A stretch of 64,000 nt of DNA from Amniculibacterium aquaticum (GCF_003852705.1 NZ_REFA01000004.1:1-64000); one strand, 5' to 3'; shown: positions 8,309-17,432, counted from the first letter of the stretch. Notes: generated by a model from the letters alone, not told the origin. Made by a program: numbers and translations.

Positions 8309-8800
8309 TTAGTCCCAATATATCCCTGCCCAACTTCTTCTGAGAGGCAGTTTGAAATCGGAGAGATAGTTGACATACGAATCTTTTGAAAAATCGAAAA
8401 CTTCAATTTCAGTTGAAACTTCTTTGTTTTTAACCGCCAATCTAAAATCGTTCAGATTGAGGGTTTTCACCTCATTGTTTTCCAGATAGCACGCCTTCAT
8501 TCTATCAAAGAGTCCCAAATTGTATTCTTTATCGATGTCCTTCATCAATGCATTTAGGGCATCCACAGAACATCCGGACACTTGCACATTTTCTTCATCT
8601 ACAGTGATGATGATGAATTGTGAAAAATCAATTTTAAAAGACGAAGACAAGGGTTTTCCGTGAGCATTCCATCGGGGAAGAAAGTCGAATAATTTTTCGG
8701 TAATTTCCTTCACTTCTTTTGCTTTCATCTTACGAGATGCAGGATAGATAATCACTTTATAATCGTTGGTTTCTACAATGCTGGATTCTTCTATTTTCAT
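8309..8800 (-). CDS. conserved Bacteroidetes protein of unknown function
   Basis: A soluble 163-aa protein. The start is placed at the ATG before KIEESSIVE; an extension upstream is unlikely. It belongs to a conserved family of about 160 aa in flavobacteria, recognisable by the RWNAHGKPL block, the VSGCSVDALNALM segment with an invariant-looking Cys, and a C-terminal Trp-Ala-Gly-Ile-Tyr-Trp. Databases often label this family ABC transporter ATPase, but there is no Walker A, signature or Walker B motif here, so that name is not supported. It lies just downstream of the Fe-S/MlaD operon but is separated from it by a terminator. Function unknown. Confidence 0.7.
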   Translation of the reverse strand: MKIEESSIVETNDYKVIIYPASRKMKAKEVKEITEKLFDFLPRWNAHGKPLSSSFKIDFSQFIIITVDEENVQVSGCSVDALNALMKDIDKEYNLGLFDRMKACYLENNEVKTLNLNDFRLAVKNKEVSTEIEVFDFSKDSYVNYLSDFKLPLRRSWAGIYWD

Positions 8801-8821
8801 TTTTTCAAACTGAATATTTAT

Positions 8822-8851
8822 TAAAAAAACCAAGAAACCTAGATTTCTTGG
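8822..8851 (-). terminator. terminator of the Fe-S/MlaD operon
   Basis: Stem CCAAGAAA (8830-8837) with TTTCTTGG (8844-8851), six-base loop, followed on the minus strand by seven T residues. It separates the operon from the 8309-8800 gene. Confidence 0.8.
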
Positions 8852-8874
8852 AATGTGTCATGAGATTCGTTGGT

Positions 8875-9660
8875 TTACAAATCTTCGGCTTCGGCCAAAA
8901 GTTCTGCAATATCTTTTACTTCAACTTCGTCATTTTTATTGAAATGCTTCACGCCGTCTGTAATCATGGTGTTGCAGAAAGGACAACCTGTTGCAATGAT
9001 GTCCGGCTTCTCATTGAGAGCTTCTTCCGTTCTTTCGATGTTGATGTCTTTGTCCCCTTTTTCCGGTTCTTTAAACATTTGTGCACCACCGGCACCACAA
9101 CAAAGTCCGCTGCTTTTGCACCTTTTCATTTCGACCAATTCGGCATCCAATTTAGACAAAAGATCTCTTGGAGCTTCGTATTCGCCGTTGGCTCTTCCCA
9201 AATAACAAGGGTCGTGGAAGGTTATTTTTTTACCTTCAAATTTTCCGCCTTCAATTTTCAATCGACCTTCGTTCATTAAATTTTTAAGGAACTGTGTATG
9301 ATGAAGAACTTCGTATTTGCCACCCAATTCAGGATATTCGTTCCCGATGGTATTGAAGCAATGTGGACAAGCGGTTACGATTTTTTTCACATCGTAAGCA
9401 TTCAAAATCTCGATGTTGGTCATCGCCATCATTTGGAATACAAATTCGTTTCCTGCTCTTTTTGCGGGATCGCCGGTACAGGATTCTTCTTGTCCCAGTA
9501 CAGCGAACTCTACACCAATATGATTAAGTATTTTACAAAAAGCACGGGTTATTTTTTTTGCTCTGTCATCAAAACTTCCAGAACAACCTACCCAGAACAG
9601 TACTTCTGGCATTTTACCTTCGGCAGCATATTCTGCCATTGTTTTTATCTTGAAATCCAT
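8875..9660 (-). CDS. CCG-domain Fe-S protein (HdrB/LutA/GlcF-like)
   Basis: A 261-aa cytoplasmic protein with two cysteine-rich CCG domains of the heterodisulfide reductase B/GlcF type. The first has VGCSGSFDDR and ACPHCFNTIGNE; the second has DPCYLGRANGEY, KSSGLCCGAGGAQMF and ATGCPFCNTM. Such domains bind a noncubane or 4Fe-4S cluster and transfer electrons to or from a small substrate or quinone. It pairs with the adjacent membrane Fe-S protein (93 bp upstream); in Bacteroidetes these two are regularly neighbours and in some lineages fused. The electron donor and acceptor are not known, so no gene symbol is given. Confidence 0.85.
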   Translation of the reverse strand: MDFKIKTMAEYAAEGKMPEVLFWVGCSGSFDDRAKKITRAFCKILNHIGVEFAVLGQEESCTGDPAKRAGNEFVFQMMAMTNIEILNAYDVKKIVTACPHCFNTIGNEYPELGGKYEVLHHTQFLKNLMNEGRLKIEGGKFEGKKITFHDPCYLGRANGEYEAPRDLLSKLDAELVEMKRCKSSGLCCGAGGAQMFKEPEKGDKDINIERTEEALNEKPDIIATGCPFCNTMITDGVKHFNKNDEVEVKDIAELLAEAEDL

Positions 9661-9752
9661 TTTTTAAAATTTGTCAATTTATTCATTTGAAAATGTACCG
9701 TTGCAACTGCACCAATGGGTTTGCGTAGCGTGGTTACAAAGGTACAAACAGA

Positions 9753-11087
9753 TTAATCGTTGGCCCAATTCAATCGGTCGGCTTGGTTATATTGCCAAGG
9801 AGCCGCATTGTTTTCTATATTGGACATCATCAAGTTTAGTTCTTGTGGTGCAGCGGATTGTTCCATAACCATGAAACGACGCATTTCCAAAATAATTGAA
9901 AGAGGATCGATAAGAACGGGACATTCTTCGACACATGCGTTGCAGCTGGTACATGCCCACAACTCTTCTTTGGTGATATAATCTCCTAAAAGTTTTTTGC
10001 CATCATCCACAAATTTTCCATTCTTATTGATGTTTTTACCCACTTCTTCGATACGATCTCTGGTGGACATCATAATTTTTCGTGGTGATAGTTTTTTCCC
10101 GGTAATATTTGCTGGACAAGATGAAGTACAACGACCGCACTCTGTACAAGAATACGCATTGAGCAATTGTACCTGATTGAGGTCGAACACATCTTCGGCT
10201 CCAAATTTGGCAGGCGGTTCTGCATCTGCAGCAGGTGCAGCATACGGATCTGCATTGGGATCCATCATCAGTTTTATTTCTTTGGTTACGGATTCCAAAT
10301 TATTGAACTTTCCTTTCGGCTCCAAATTGGCATACCAAGTATTCGGGAATGCAAAAATGATGTGCAAGTGCTTGGAAAAATACAAGTAATTCATAAACAC
10401 CAAAATTCCTACAAAGTGAAACCACCAAGCTCCTTTTTCCACAAACATCAAGAAACCGTCTGAGAAGTTGAAGACGTCAAAAATAGGTACCATGAACAAT
10501 TGAGAGATTGGAAAAGAACCCACTTCGTGGAAAACGCCTCTCTGTTGCAATAAGAAATCGGCTGAATTCATTTTGAAGAATGCCATCATCAGAGCAAATT
10601 CTATGATCAAAATAATATTGGCATCGCTAATGGCCCATCCTTGCAAATCCTTTGCGGTTGAGCTCACCCTTTTTACATGAAGAATATTTCTGCGGATAAA
10701 AAATAAAACCACGGCCACCAATACCAAAAGTGCTAACACTTCTAATGTTGCGGTAAATGCACCGTAAAGGGTGTGCCCCATAAGGGTCGATAAAAAGCGG
10801 TGCGTACCAAAAGTACCGTCGATAATAATTTCGACCAGCTCGATGTTGATGATTACAAAACCAACATAAACCAAAACATGGAGAAATCCAGCAATGGGTC
10901 TTTTTCCCATTTTACTTTGCCCCAATGCAACACGGGACATGGTTTGCCATCTTTCTTTTCGTCTATCACTTCGGTTGACGGGTCTTCCCAATTGGATGTT
11001 TCGGTAAATTTCTTTTAGGCCTTTTAAAAACAATCCAAATCCTAGAACAAGGAGGATTACGAATAAAATATTATCTAGATATTGCAT
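9753..11087 (-). CDS. membrane-bound 4Fe-4S ferredoxin-type protein
   Basis: A 444-aa protein with an N-terminal membrane part (helices near residues 5-22, 65-85, 105-130, 155-175 and 215-235, NarI/HdrE-like) and a C-terminal soluble part with two 4Fe-4S motifs. The first is CTECGRCTSSCPANITGKKL and the second CTSCNACVEECPVL. The arrangement matches the membrane subunit of HdrDE/GlpC-like quinone-linked complexes, with the CCG protein encoded next. It lies 12 bp downstream of the MlaD-like gene. Probable role: quinone-coupled electron transfer at the inner membrane; the substrate is unknown. Confidence 0.85.
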   Translation of the reverse strand: MQYLDNILFVILLVLGFGLFLKGLKEIYRNIQLGRPVNRSDRRKERWQTMSRVALGQSKMGKRPIAGFLHVLVYVGFVIINIELVEIIIDGTFGTHRFLSTLMGHTLYGAFTATLEVLALLVLVAVVLFFIRRNILHVKRVSSTAKDLQGWAISDANIILIIEFALMMAFFKMNSADFLLQQRGVFHEVGSFPISQLFMVPIFDVFNFSDGFLMFVEKGAWWFHFVGILVFMNYLYFSKHLHIIFAFPNTWYANLEPKGKFNNLESVTKEIKLMMDPNADPYAAPAADAEPPAKFGAEDVFDLNQVQLLNAYSCTECGRCTSSCPANITGKKLSPRKIMMSTRDRIEEVGKNINKNGKFVDDGKKLLGDYITKEELWACTSCNACVEECPVLIDPLSIILEMRRFMVMEQSAAPQELNLMMSNIENNAAPWQYNQADRLNWAND

Positions 11088-11099
11088 ATCGTGAGGGTT

Positions 11100-12050
11100 T
11101 TAGTCTTTAGTACTTTTTCCGAAAACAGAGATGTTGATGTATCTTTTTGGGTTGGCTTTTAGATCGATCAACAAATTGTTAAGGTTGGCAGAAGCCTGGC
11201 TAATATTTTGGTAAAGTTGTTCATCTTTTGCGAGTTTTCCAAGACTTCCTTCGCCATTTTGTATGCCGGAAATAACGGTATTCAGTTTACCGATTGATGC
11301 ATCCAAGTTAGCAACGGCATCGTTCAGTTTTTTCGTGTCGATATTTTTAGCTAAATCTCCGTATTTTTCGACTGCAGAATTGGTGGTAACCATGGTTTTA
11401 TCGGCACTTTCCAAAAGTTTTTGCAACTTAGGATCGTTGCTTGCCAACATGCTGTTCACTTGTTTCGAAGTTGTCTCAAAGCCGGCAACGGTTCTGTTTA
11501 GGTTAATTAAGAGGGCACGAATTTCAGCTCTATTTTTATCATCAAGTATTTTATTGGCATTGCTGGCTAAAGAATCAACTCTTTTTAAAGCTTGTTGAAG
11601 TTGATCGGAAATAGGGCCTGCTTTTTCGCCAAGGCTGGACATCAGTGAAAGTTCGTTTCCGCCTTTCAAAGTATCGCCACTTTTTGCCATATCTCCACCG
11701 TACACCACATTGATTTTCACTTCCTTACCGGACATCATTCCCGGTTCATAAATTTCTAAAGTAGATGATTTTGAAAAAGAAAAATTGTCTTTGATCAAAA
11801 CTTTGACTACAAAGCTTATTTTTCCTTCTTTGTTGGTAATCGGTTTTATTTCATCGACCTGTCCAACCCCCAATCCGTTGATGGACACTTTGCTGGAAGT
11901 TGCCAAACCGCCCACATCATCAAACTGAGCATAGAAAGTATTATCGGTAGAAAAAAAGGATTTCCCCTTCATAAATTGAAAAAGAACGACGAAGCTTACG
12001 ATGGCTAGAACGGCTATTAATCCGGCTTTTATTTCTTTGCTAAATTTCAC
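11100..12050 (-). CDS. MCE/MlaD family protein
   Basis: A 316-aa inner-membrane-anchored protein of the mammalian-cell-entry family, which forms hexameric rings that pass lipids across the periplasm. A single N-terminal membrane helix (AGLIAVLAIVSFVVLFQF) is followed by the MCE domain (about residues 35-115) with FDDVGGLATSSKVSINGLGVGQV. The C-terminal half is a long helix-rich region with repeated Leu and Asn, as in YrbD-like proteins. I start it at a GTG (protein MKFSKEIKAGL); a TTG 24 bases upstream is possible but gives an untypical extension. No MlaE or MlaF gene is nearby, nor the amidase gene often found upstream in relatives. Confidence 0.85.
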   Translation of the reverse strand: MKFSKEIKAGLIAVLAIVSFVVLFQFMKGKSFFSTDNTFYAQFDDVGGLATSSKVSINGLGVGQVDEIKPITNKEGKISFVVKVLIKDNFSFSKSSTLEIYEPGMMSGKEVKINVVYGGDMAKSGDTLKGGNELSLMSSLGEKAGPISDQLQQALKRVDSLASNANKILDDKNRAEIRALLINLNRTVAGFETTSKQVNSMLASNDPKLQKLLESADKTMVTTNSAVEKYGDLAKNIDTKKLNDAVANLDASIGKLNTVISGIQNGEGSLGKLAKDEQLYQNISQASANLNNLLIDLKANPKRYINISVFGKSTKD

Positions 12051-12448
12051 TATTAAAAATTTTATAATCCGCAAATATACTGATTTTAGAATTTAGAAGA
12101 ATTAAAAATAAGCCAACACCCTTACAAAGCGAAGGGTAGTGCATAAAAAAAGAGACAAACAAAAAGTTGTCTCTTGGAATTTCATAACTGCAACAGATTT
12201 TTCATCATTCTGTGTTTTGTGTCGTTTTGGGTTGTTGCAATTAAAAGCTAATGGTTATTAGTTCTTGCAACAAATATATGTTCATAATCACATTTTCATG
12301 AAATTATATGAGGGACAAAAGGGGGACAGAAATTTTCACATTCATATTGTGTTGATTTTCAACATTTTAAGTCTTTGAAAAATCATACATTTGACCTAGG
12401 AAAAGTTTAAAAATATTGCTGTACTTTTACAAAACTAAACTAAATTCT
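12051..12448. other. 398-bp intergenic region with structured elements
   Basis: No credible ORF. On the minus strand there is a TAnnTTTG-type element (CAAATATA on the plus strand, 12271-12278), a nested inverted repeat and a strong terminator, described separately. Near 12311-12328 lies a short direct repeat, GGGACA then GGGGGACA. On the plus strand TACATTTG (12386-12393) could be the -7 element for the TPR regulator. Confidence 0.5.
12150..12273 (-). ncRNA. candidate small RNA (promoter-like element to terminator)
   Basis: A minus-strand TATATTTG (12278-12271) is followed about 100 bases later by a perfect nine-pair hairpin (AAGAGACAA 12150-12158 with TTGTCTCTT 12167-12175) and seven T residues. 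No gene lies between. At the 5' end a perfect 9-bp inverted repeat (TTGTTGCAA 12232-12240 with TTGCAACAA 12265-12273) encloses a second hairpin (CTAAT 12248-12252 with ATTAG 12257-12261). The predicted start falls inside the outer repeat, so the repeat could instead be an operator. No -33 element is seen at the proper distance. Confidence 0.35.
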
Positions 12449-14161
12449 GTGAAAATATTTCAAAAAATAAAAGTCTCAACCCTTATTTTATTTTCCATAT
12501 TGCTTTATGGTTGGCTTTTTTTAACGGTTCAATGTACTTCCAAAAAAGAAACTACGGTTGCCGATTACGAAACTTACCTGAACGGAAAGAAAGAAGAAAA
12601 CGACCAGAACAAAAATGTAAAACTAAATGAGGTTGAAGAGAAATGCATACATCTTATTGAACTTGGTAACAAGGAAACTAAACTTTGGGACAAAGAAACT
12701 CCGAAGGCAAACGATTATTTTGAGAAGTCAATCGTTTTGGCAAAAAAGCACAATCTTACAAGTTTAGAAATCTTTGCAAAACTGAACTATGCACAGTACT
12801 TGTATCAATTCCGAAACATGCCCAGATCCTTACCGGTTGTTATCGATCTTACTTTTTTAATTGAAAAAACTTCTGAAAACAACATCATCTATTCCGATGA
12901 GACTTATCAGTTTTTGGGGTATTATTACATGACCATCCAACAGTACAAAGAAGCACAAATCTATTTACAAAAAGCCATAAATGTCACTCATGAACATCAA
13001 AAACTAAGTTCTCTTTATGACAATGTGGGCATCATTTACTTAAAACAAAATAAAAAAGAACTTGCAGAAAAAAGCTTTAATAAAGCCCTTAAAATTGCAA
13101 CAACCTACAACGACGAGCTAAGAATAGGAAAAATATACGGCAACTTGTCCCAAATCTATATCGATGAAATGCAAGTGGACAAAGCCATAGCCTTATTAAA
13201 TGAAGATGTCGTACTGTCTAAAAAACACCAGGCCAAGCAAAACACCATGTTTGCGTTGATACAGCTATCCAAAGCCTATGAGGCAAAACAAAACATAAAA
13301 AAATCGGACAGCTTGCTCCATGAAGCCATAAAAATCGCAGAAAGCAAATCGTATTTCAAATCCTCTGAATTGGAAATCCTAATACTTCTAAAAGGCATCG
13401 CTATGAGAACAAACGATACGATAAATGAATTGAAATACCGAAGAAAAATTGAACTATTAAAAAAAGACCTTTCCCATACCGACGGTCCTGAAAGCATAAC
13501 CAACACACAGTATCACGCTCAATTATCCGCTGTAAACTTGCAAATGGAAAATGAGAAGTCCAAACTAAAAGAAATCAATACAAACAACAAAATCTTAATT
13601 CTTGTTTTGGTTTTTGTTTTGGTTTTATCCACTCTTACATTCATAAACATCAATAGAAAGTTTAAAATTGAAAAAACGGAACATCAAAACATTTTATTAA
13701 CGGCCGAAATCGATAAAATAAACTCGGAGAACAAGCTGAAAGCTGCCCACCACTCTATCGACTCCTACTTTCAGTATCTCAATGAAAAGAACCAACATAT
13801 AGAAACATTAAACAAAAAAATAAATTCTCTAGAAAAAAGCAGCACATTTCATAAAAATGAAAAAATAAACGATTTGCAAAAGTTATTGAAATCCCATTTG
13901 ATGACGGACGAAAATTGGTTTCGATTCAGAAAGACCTTCATGGAAGCCTATCCCGACTATTTTGAATACCTAACCACCCAATTTGAAGATCTGACAGAGT
14001 CGAACTTACGATTAATCATTCTATTAAAATTAGGCATCAATACTAAAGAGATACAAAACATCTTGGGCATTAGTGCCGATGCTGTAAAAAAAGCAAAACA
14101 AAGACTCAGAAAAAAACTGGGAGACAAATACGATTCTTTGTTCGAGATTTCTAATGAATAA
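12449..14161 (+). CDS. membrane TPR protein with C-terminal LuxR-like HTH
   Basis: About 570 aa. An N-terminal hydrophobic segment (about residues 8-25, ending TVQC) inserts it in the membrane; the Gln before Cys makes a true lipobox doubtful. Tetratricopeptide-like repeats span about residues 90-330 (KEAQIYLQKAINVT, KELAEKSFNKALKIA, DSLLHEAIKIAESK). A second membrane helix (ILVLVFVLVLSTLTFI) precedes a coiled coil and a C-terminal helix-turn-helix (GINTKEIQNILGISADAVKKA) of the LuxR/sigma type. This architecture recurs in Bacteroidetes as an envelope-to-DNA regulator: sensing outside, DNA binding inside. The start is uncertain: GTG at 12449 (chosen) or TTG at 12416; there is no in-frame ATG nearby. 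Targets unknown. Confidence 0.75.
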   Translation: MKIFQKIKVSTLILFSILLYGWLFLTVQCTSKKETTVADYETYLNGKKEENDQNKNVKLNEVEEKCIHLIELGNKETKLWDKETPKANDYFEKSIVLAKKHNLTSLEIFAKLNYAQYLYQFRNMPRSLPVVIDLTFLIEKTSENNIIYSDETYQFLGYYYMTIQQYKEAQIYLQKAINVTHEHQKLSSLYDNVGIIYLKQNKKELAEKSFNKALKIATTYNDELRIGKIYGNLSQIYIDEMQVDKAIALLNEDVVLSKKHQAKQNTMFALIQLSKAYEAKQNIKKSDSLLHEAIKIAESKSYFKSSELEILILLKGIAMRTNDTINELKYRRKIELLKKDLSHTDGPESITNTQYHAQLSAVNLQMENEKSKLKEINTNNKILILVLVFVLVLSTLTFININRKFKIEKTEHQNILLTAEIDKINSENKLKAAHHSIDSYFQYLNEKNQHIETLNKKINSLEKSSTFHKNEKINDLQKLLKSHLMTDENWFRFRKTFMEAYPDYFEYLTTQFEDLTESNLRLIILLKLGINTKEIQNILGISADAVKKAKQRLRKKLGDKYDSLFEISNE

Positions 14162-14182
14162 GCAATCCAAAAAATTCGTCAC

Positions 14183-14223
14183 AAAAAAAAACAGACTTCA
14201 AAAAAATTGAAGTCTGTTTTTTT
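14183..14223. terminator. bidirectional terminator, TPR regulator / ppiD
   Basis: Stem ACAGACTTCAA (14191-14201) with TTGAAGTCTGT (14207-14217), extended by A/T runs on both sides, between two convergent genes. Confidence 0.85.
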
Positions 14224-14243
14224 ATATATTTAAAAATAGAATC

Positions 14244-16391
14244 TTATTGTTGAGTTGCAGTTTTACCCCAAATTTCTATTCTATAATCTTCGATATCGGC
14301 GTTATCTTGAAGTGACTTGATAAATCCTTGTCCGAAGAACTGAGCATTTTGCTGTGTAATGGATTGTACCATTTGCTTTAGATCTCCCGGCTGCTTGTTA
14401 ACCACTTCGTTCTTTTTAAGTACTACAAATACTCCTGTATTCCCTTCGATTGGGTTAGATACTTTATTTTTCGCAACACCAAATGCCGCTCCAGCCACTC
14501 TAGGCTCAATAGAACCTGCAACTTGTGGGTTGATTAGATTAACTTGTGCATTTTGAATGCTTGTTCCAAATAATTTAGCCGCTTGATCCAAAGATGCAAT
14601 TTTAGCAGAAGCCAATTTTTCGGAAATCTTTTTTGCAGCCAATTGATTTTTTACGATAGGCTCAATTTGGTCTCTAACATTTTCAGGATTTACAGCACCT
14701 TTATTTTGGATGCCTTTCAGGATCACAACAATTCTGTCTCCTGTTCCGTCCACAGTAAAGAATTCTGTATCGCCTTCTTTTCTATTTTTATCAAAAGCCC
14801 AAGTCGTAATTTCAGCATCTTTATCGGTTCCTAATCCTGGGATAGATCCGTCAAATCTTTTCACAGATTTTGGATTGCTGAATGCATAATTGTCTTTTTT
14901 TGCCAAGTTTTCAAAATCGTTGAATGATTTTCCTTGAATTTGTTGGATAAACCTTCTGGCTTTCTTATCGATATCGCTTTCTGTGGTTGCAGACGGCTTG
15001 ATCAACTTAGCTACATTCGCCACTTTGTACCCCATGGATCCGGATTTTTTATCATCAACATGAATGATGTGATATCCAAAAGAGGTTTCTGCAAGTCCAT
15101 AATTCCCTTTAGCATTGTTTGCCAAGAAGCTCAAATAACCTGGTGCAAATGGAGATTCTGGCGTTGTCCATCCCACACTTCCTTTTCTTTCTACGGCATT
15201 TGGTTCATCGGATTGTTTCATTTCCAATTCAAATTTAGCAGGATCTGCTTTTACTTCTGCTAAAATTTTATCGGCGATGGCTTTTGCTTCTTCTTTTGTA
15301 CGAGTTGCAGTAGAACGATCTGCACCTTTATAAGCGATTAATATGTGGCTGGACAATGTAGAGTCAGATGGTTTTTTACCTACCAATTTAGACAAAACAT
15401 AATATCCGGATTCTTTGTACGGACCAAAAATTTGACCAATATTTGCTGTTGGCACTTGATCTTTGATTGCAGCCGGTAGCATATTGGCATTCATGTACGA
15501 AGGGTTGAACCTTACATCAGAGTTGGCATCAACAAATAAGGAGTCGCTGGTTGTATTTTGGAAGTTTTCCTTGCCACCACTGGCGTCAGAACCAACAGAC
15601 AACAACTTGTTCATTTCCTTCAAAATAACTTCCTCATCTTTTGCACTTGCTTGTGCTGGGAACAAAACAACTCCCATATTTCTACTCGGTTCGGATTTGA
15701 AACGAAGAGGATGTTTGTCGATATAGTTTTTTAGATCTTCAGTGGTAACTTTAATAGGATTTTTTTTCAAATACTCATCGTAGTTAACTTTCACGAAATC
15801 AATATCAGCAACTTGGTCTTTTTGCTTCATCATTTCTTCGGCCTCTTTTTTACCCGTTGTGATACCGGCAGTTAGGTTATTAAAAACCATGTTGGCCATC
15901 ATTCTATACTCCATGGATTTTCTGGTTTTCAACCAACCGTTATATACCTCTGGATTAGAATTTTTAGCTTCTTCAATTTGTTTTTTGATGTCTTGAAGTT
16001 TGAAATTTCCTTTTTCGTCAAAGTTCGAAGGATTTTGTGCAAACATAGGATCTGAAGGCAACATGGACCAGAACAATTCGTCGGTCATTTTGAAGCCCAT
16101 TTTCTCAAATTGTTGTTTGATCAATTTGCTTTGTACCATAAACTGCCACGCTTGCTCTTCCAAACCGGTCGTTGGCTGACCTTGTTGTTGAGCTTGCTGT
16201 TGCAATACGAAGAGTTGATCTTGATACTCTTCTCTGGTAATTTTTTCTCCATTTACTTTCCCAAGGACATCTGGGTTTTGCCCAAAGACTTTATCAATGC
16301 TGTCTGGGTTTACTAAAAATGCAAGAAGTGCAATAACAATAGTACCCATCAACAGCCACGGTCTGTTTCTAATCTCAGTTAAAACTGCCAT
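14244..16391 (-). CDS. ppiD: peptidylprolyl isomerase, PpiD/SurA type
   Basis: A 715-aa inner-membrane-anchored periplasmic foldase. A short cytoplasmic start and one helix (LLMGTIVIALLAFLV, about residues 14-28) are followed by a SurA-N-like chaperone region (LGKVNGEKITREEYQDQLF). Two parvulin-like isomerase segments follow: one near residues 345-455 ending with GYHIIHVDDKK, typical of the rotamase core, and a second weaker one near 480-620. It assists folding of exported and outer-membrane proteins. The gene is monocistronic, with a terminator on one side and a divergent gene on the other. The assignment to PpiD rather than SurA rests on the N-terminal anchor. Confidence 0.9.
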   Translation of the reverse strand: MAVLTEIRNRPWLLMGTIVIALLAFLVNPDSIDKVFGQNPDVLGKVNGEKITREEYQDQLFVLQQQAQQQGQPTTGLEEQAWQFMVQSKLIKQQFEKMGFKMTDELFWSMLPSDPMFAQNPSNFDEKGNFKLQDIKKQIEEAKNSNPEVYNGWLKTRKSMEYRMMANMVFNNLTAGITTGKKEAEEMMKQKDQVADIDFVKVNYDEYLKKNPIKVTTEDLKNYIDKHPLRFKSEPSRNMGVVLFPAQASAKDEEVILKEMNKLLSVGSDASGGKENFQNTTSDSLFVDANSDVRFNPSYMNANMLPAAIKDQVPTANIGQIFGPYKESGYYVLSKLVGKKPSDSTLSSHILIAYKGADRSTATRTKEEAKAIADKILAEVKADPAKFELEMKQSDEPNAVERKGSVGWTTPESPFAPGYLSFLANNAKGNYGLAETSFGYHIIHVDDKKSGSMGYKVANVAKLIKPSATTESDIDKKARRFIQQIQGKSFNDFENLAKKDNYAFSNPKSVKRFDGSIPGLGTDKDAEITTWAFDKNRKEGDTEFFTVDGTGDRIVVILKGIQNKGAVNPENVRDQIEPIVKNQLAAKKISEKLASAKIASLDQAAKLFGTSIQNAQVNLINPQVAGSIEPRVAGAAFGVAKNKVSNPIEGNTGVFVVLKKNEVVNKQPGDLKQMVQSITQQNAQFFGQGFIKSLQDNADIEDYRIEIWGKTATQQ

Positions 16392-16575
16392 TTTATATTA
16401 TCATTTTTTATATAGTGTGCGAAAATACACATTTTTAAGAGATTATAAAAATTTAATCTAATATTTCATCCAAAAGTAAAATTCAATTAATTCAACTTCA
16501 ACAATTGAATGATTTTTAAACACATTCTACAAGAAAGTTCAGTTAAAACCCTTATGGTAAAATTGAAAATAAAAG

Positions 16576-16583
16576 TACCTTTG
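16576..16583 (+). promoter_or_regulatory. candidate -7 element for the WG-repeat gene
   Basis: TACCTTTG fits the Bacteroidetes TAnnTTTG consensus and lies 22 bp before the start codon. The nearest TTG (16563-16565) is closer than the usual -33 spacing, so the -33 element is weak. Confidence 0.45.
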
Positions 16584-16605
16584 TATCAACTTAAAACCCA
16601 TTGGA

Positions 16606-17370
16606 ATGAAACAAATTAGTTTACTTGTAATGGTGGTTTTCAGTGCTTCTCTATCGGCACAAATTGCTAGTTTAGTCCCTACGAGAGGTGCAGACACACA
16701 AATGATGAATAAAAATTCAACCACCAACCGTGTGGAAACGAATCGTCAAACGATCGGTTATCCCGTTGCTTCGTTAATCCCTTTTCAACAAAAAGGGAAA
16801 TATGGCTTCAAAGATCAAAATGGATCCATTGCCATTCCGATCGTGTATAACAATGTTTGCTTTTTTGCAGAAGAATGCAGGATACTTAATTCCCCAAATG
16901 AAAGCATTCGGAAGTTTGGAAGTTCGGACTATGCATCCGTTCAGCTCGGCAACAACCAATACCGAATTGATAAAGACGGCAATAAAGTTTACACTTTCAA
17001 AGACGACGATTTAGGAAAATGCATTAGCAATTATCAAAAGCAACATTATTTGGCCTACATCGTAAACGGCAAATACGGATTGATTGAATATGACAAATAC
17101 ACAGAAGACGAACATCAGCAGGAATTCAAAATACAGCCTGAGTACGATATGATTCATGTTTTGGAAGGCAATGATTTGGAAAACCCCATGTTGATTGCAG
17201 GCAAAGGAAATAAATTTGGCATCATCGACATCAACAACAACATCATTGTTCCTTTTGACTATGCCGATATCAAAAGAAATTACAGTTGGAAATTGGCAAG
17301 TTTATTTGAAGTTTCCAAAGACGGACATCGCTTTTACTACATCGACAATCAAAACAAAGTTTACAAATAG
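16606..17370 (+). CDS. secreted WG-repeat-like protein
   Basis: A 254-aa exported protein with a signal peptide (residues 1-19, ending LSAQ). The mature part contains degenerate WG-type repeats, for example KGKYGFKDQNGSIAIPIVYN near residue 62, NGKYGLIEYDKY near 149 and GNKFGIIDINNNIIVPFDYAD near 204. WG repeats form beta-propeller-like or hairpin scaffolds in Bacteroidetes surface proteins; no enzymatic motif is seen. It is a single-gene unit with its own promoter and a strong terminator. The role is unknown. Confidence 0.75.
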   Translation: MKQISLLVMVVFSASLSAQIASLVPTRGADTQMMNKNSTTNRVETNRQTIGYPVASLIPFQQKGKYGFKDQNGSIAIPIVYNNVCFFAEECRILNSPNESIRKFGSSDYASVQLGNNQYRIDKDGNKVYTFKDDDLGKCISNYQKQHYLAYIVNGKYGLIEYDKYTEDEHQQEFKIQPEYDMIHVLEGNDLENPMLIAGKGNKFGIIDINNNIIVPFDYADIKRNYSWKLASLFEVSKDGHRFYYIDNQNKVYK

Positions 17371-17382
17371 TTTACTGTTTTC

Positions 17383-17432
17383 AAACCCAAGAAAATCCAT
17401 TTCAATTCTGAGATGGATTTTCTTGGGTTTTT
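17383..17432 (+). terminator. terminator of the WG-repeat gene
   Basis: Perfect 18-pair stem (17383-17400 with 17413-17430), twelve-base loop, followed by TT. It is unusually long for this genome. Confidence 0.85.
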
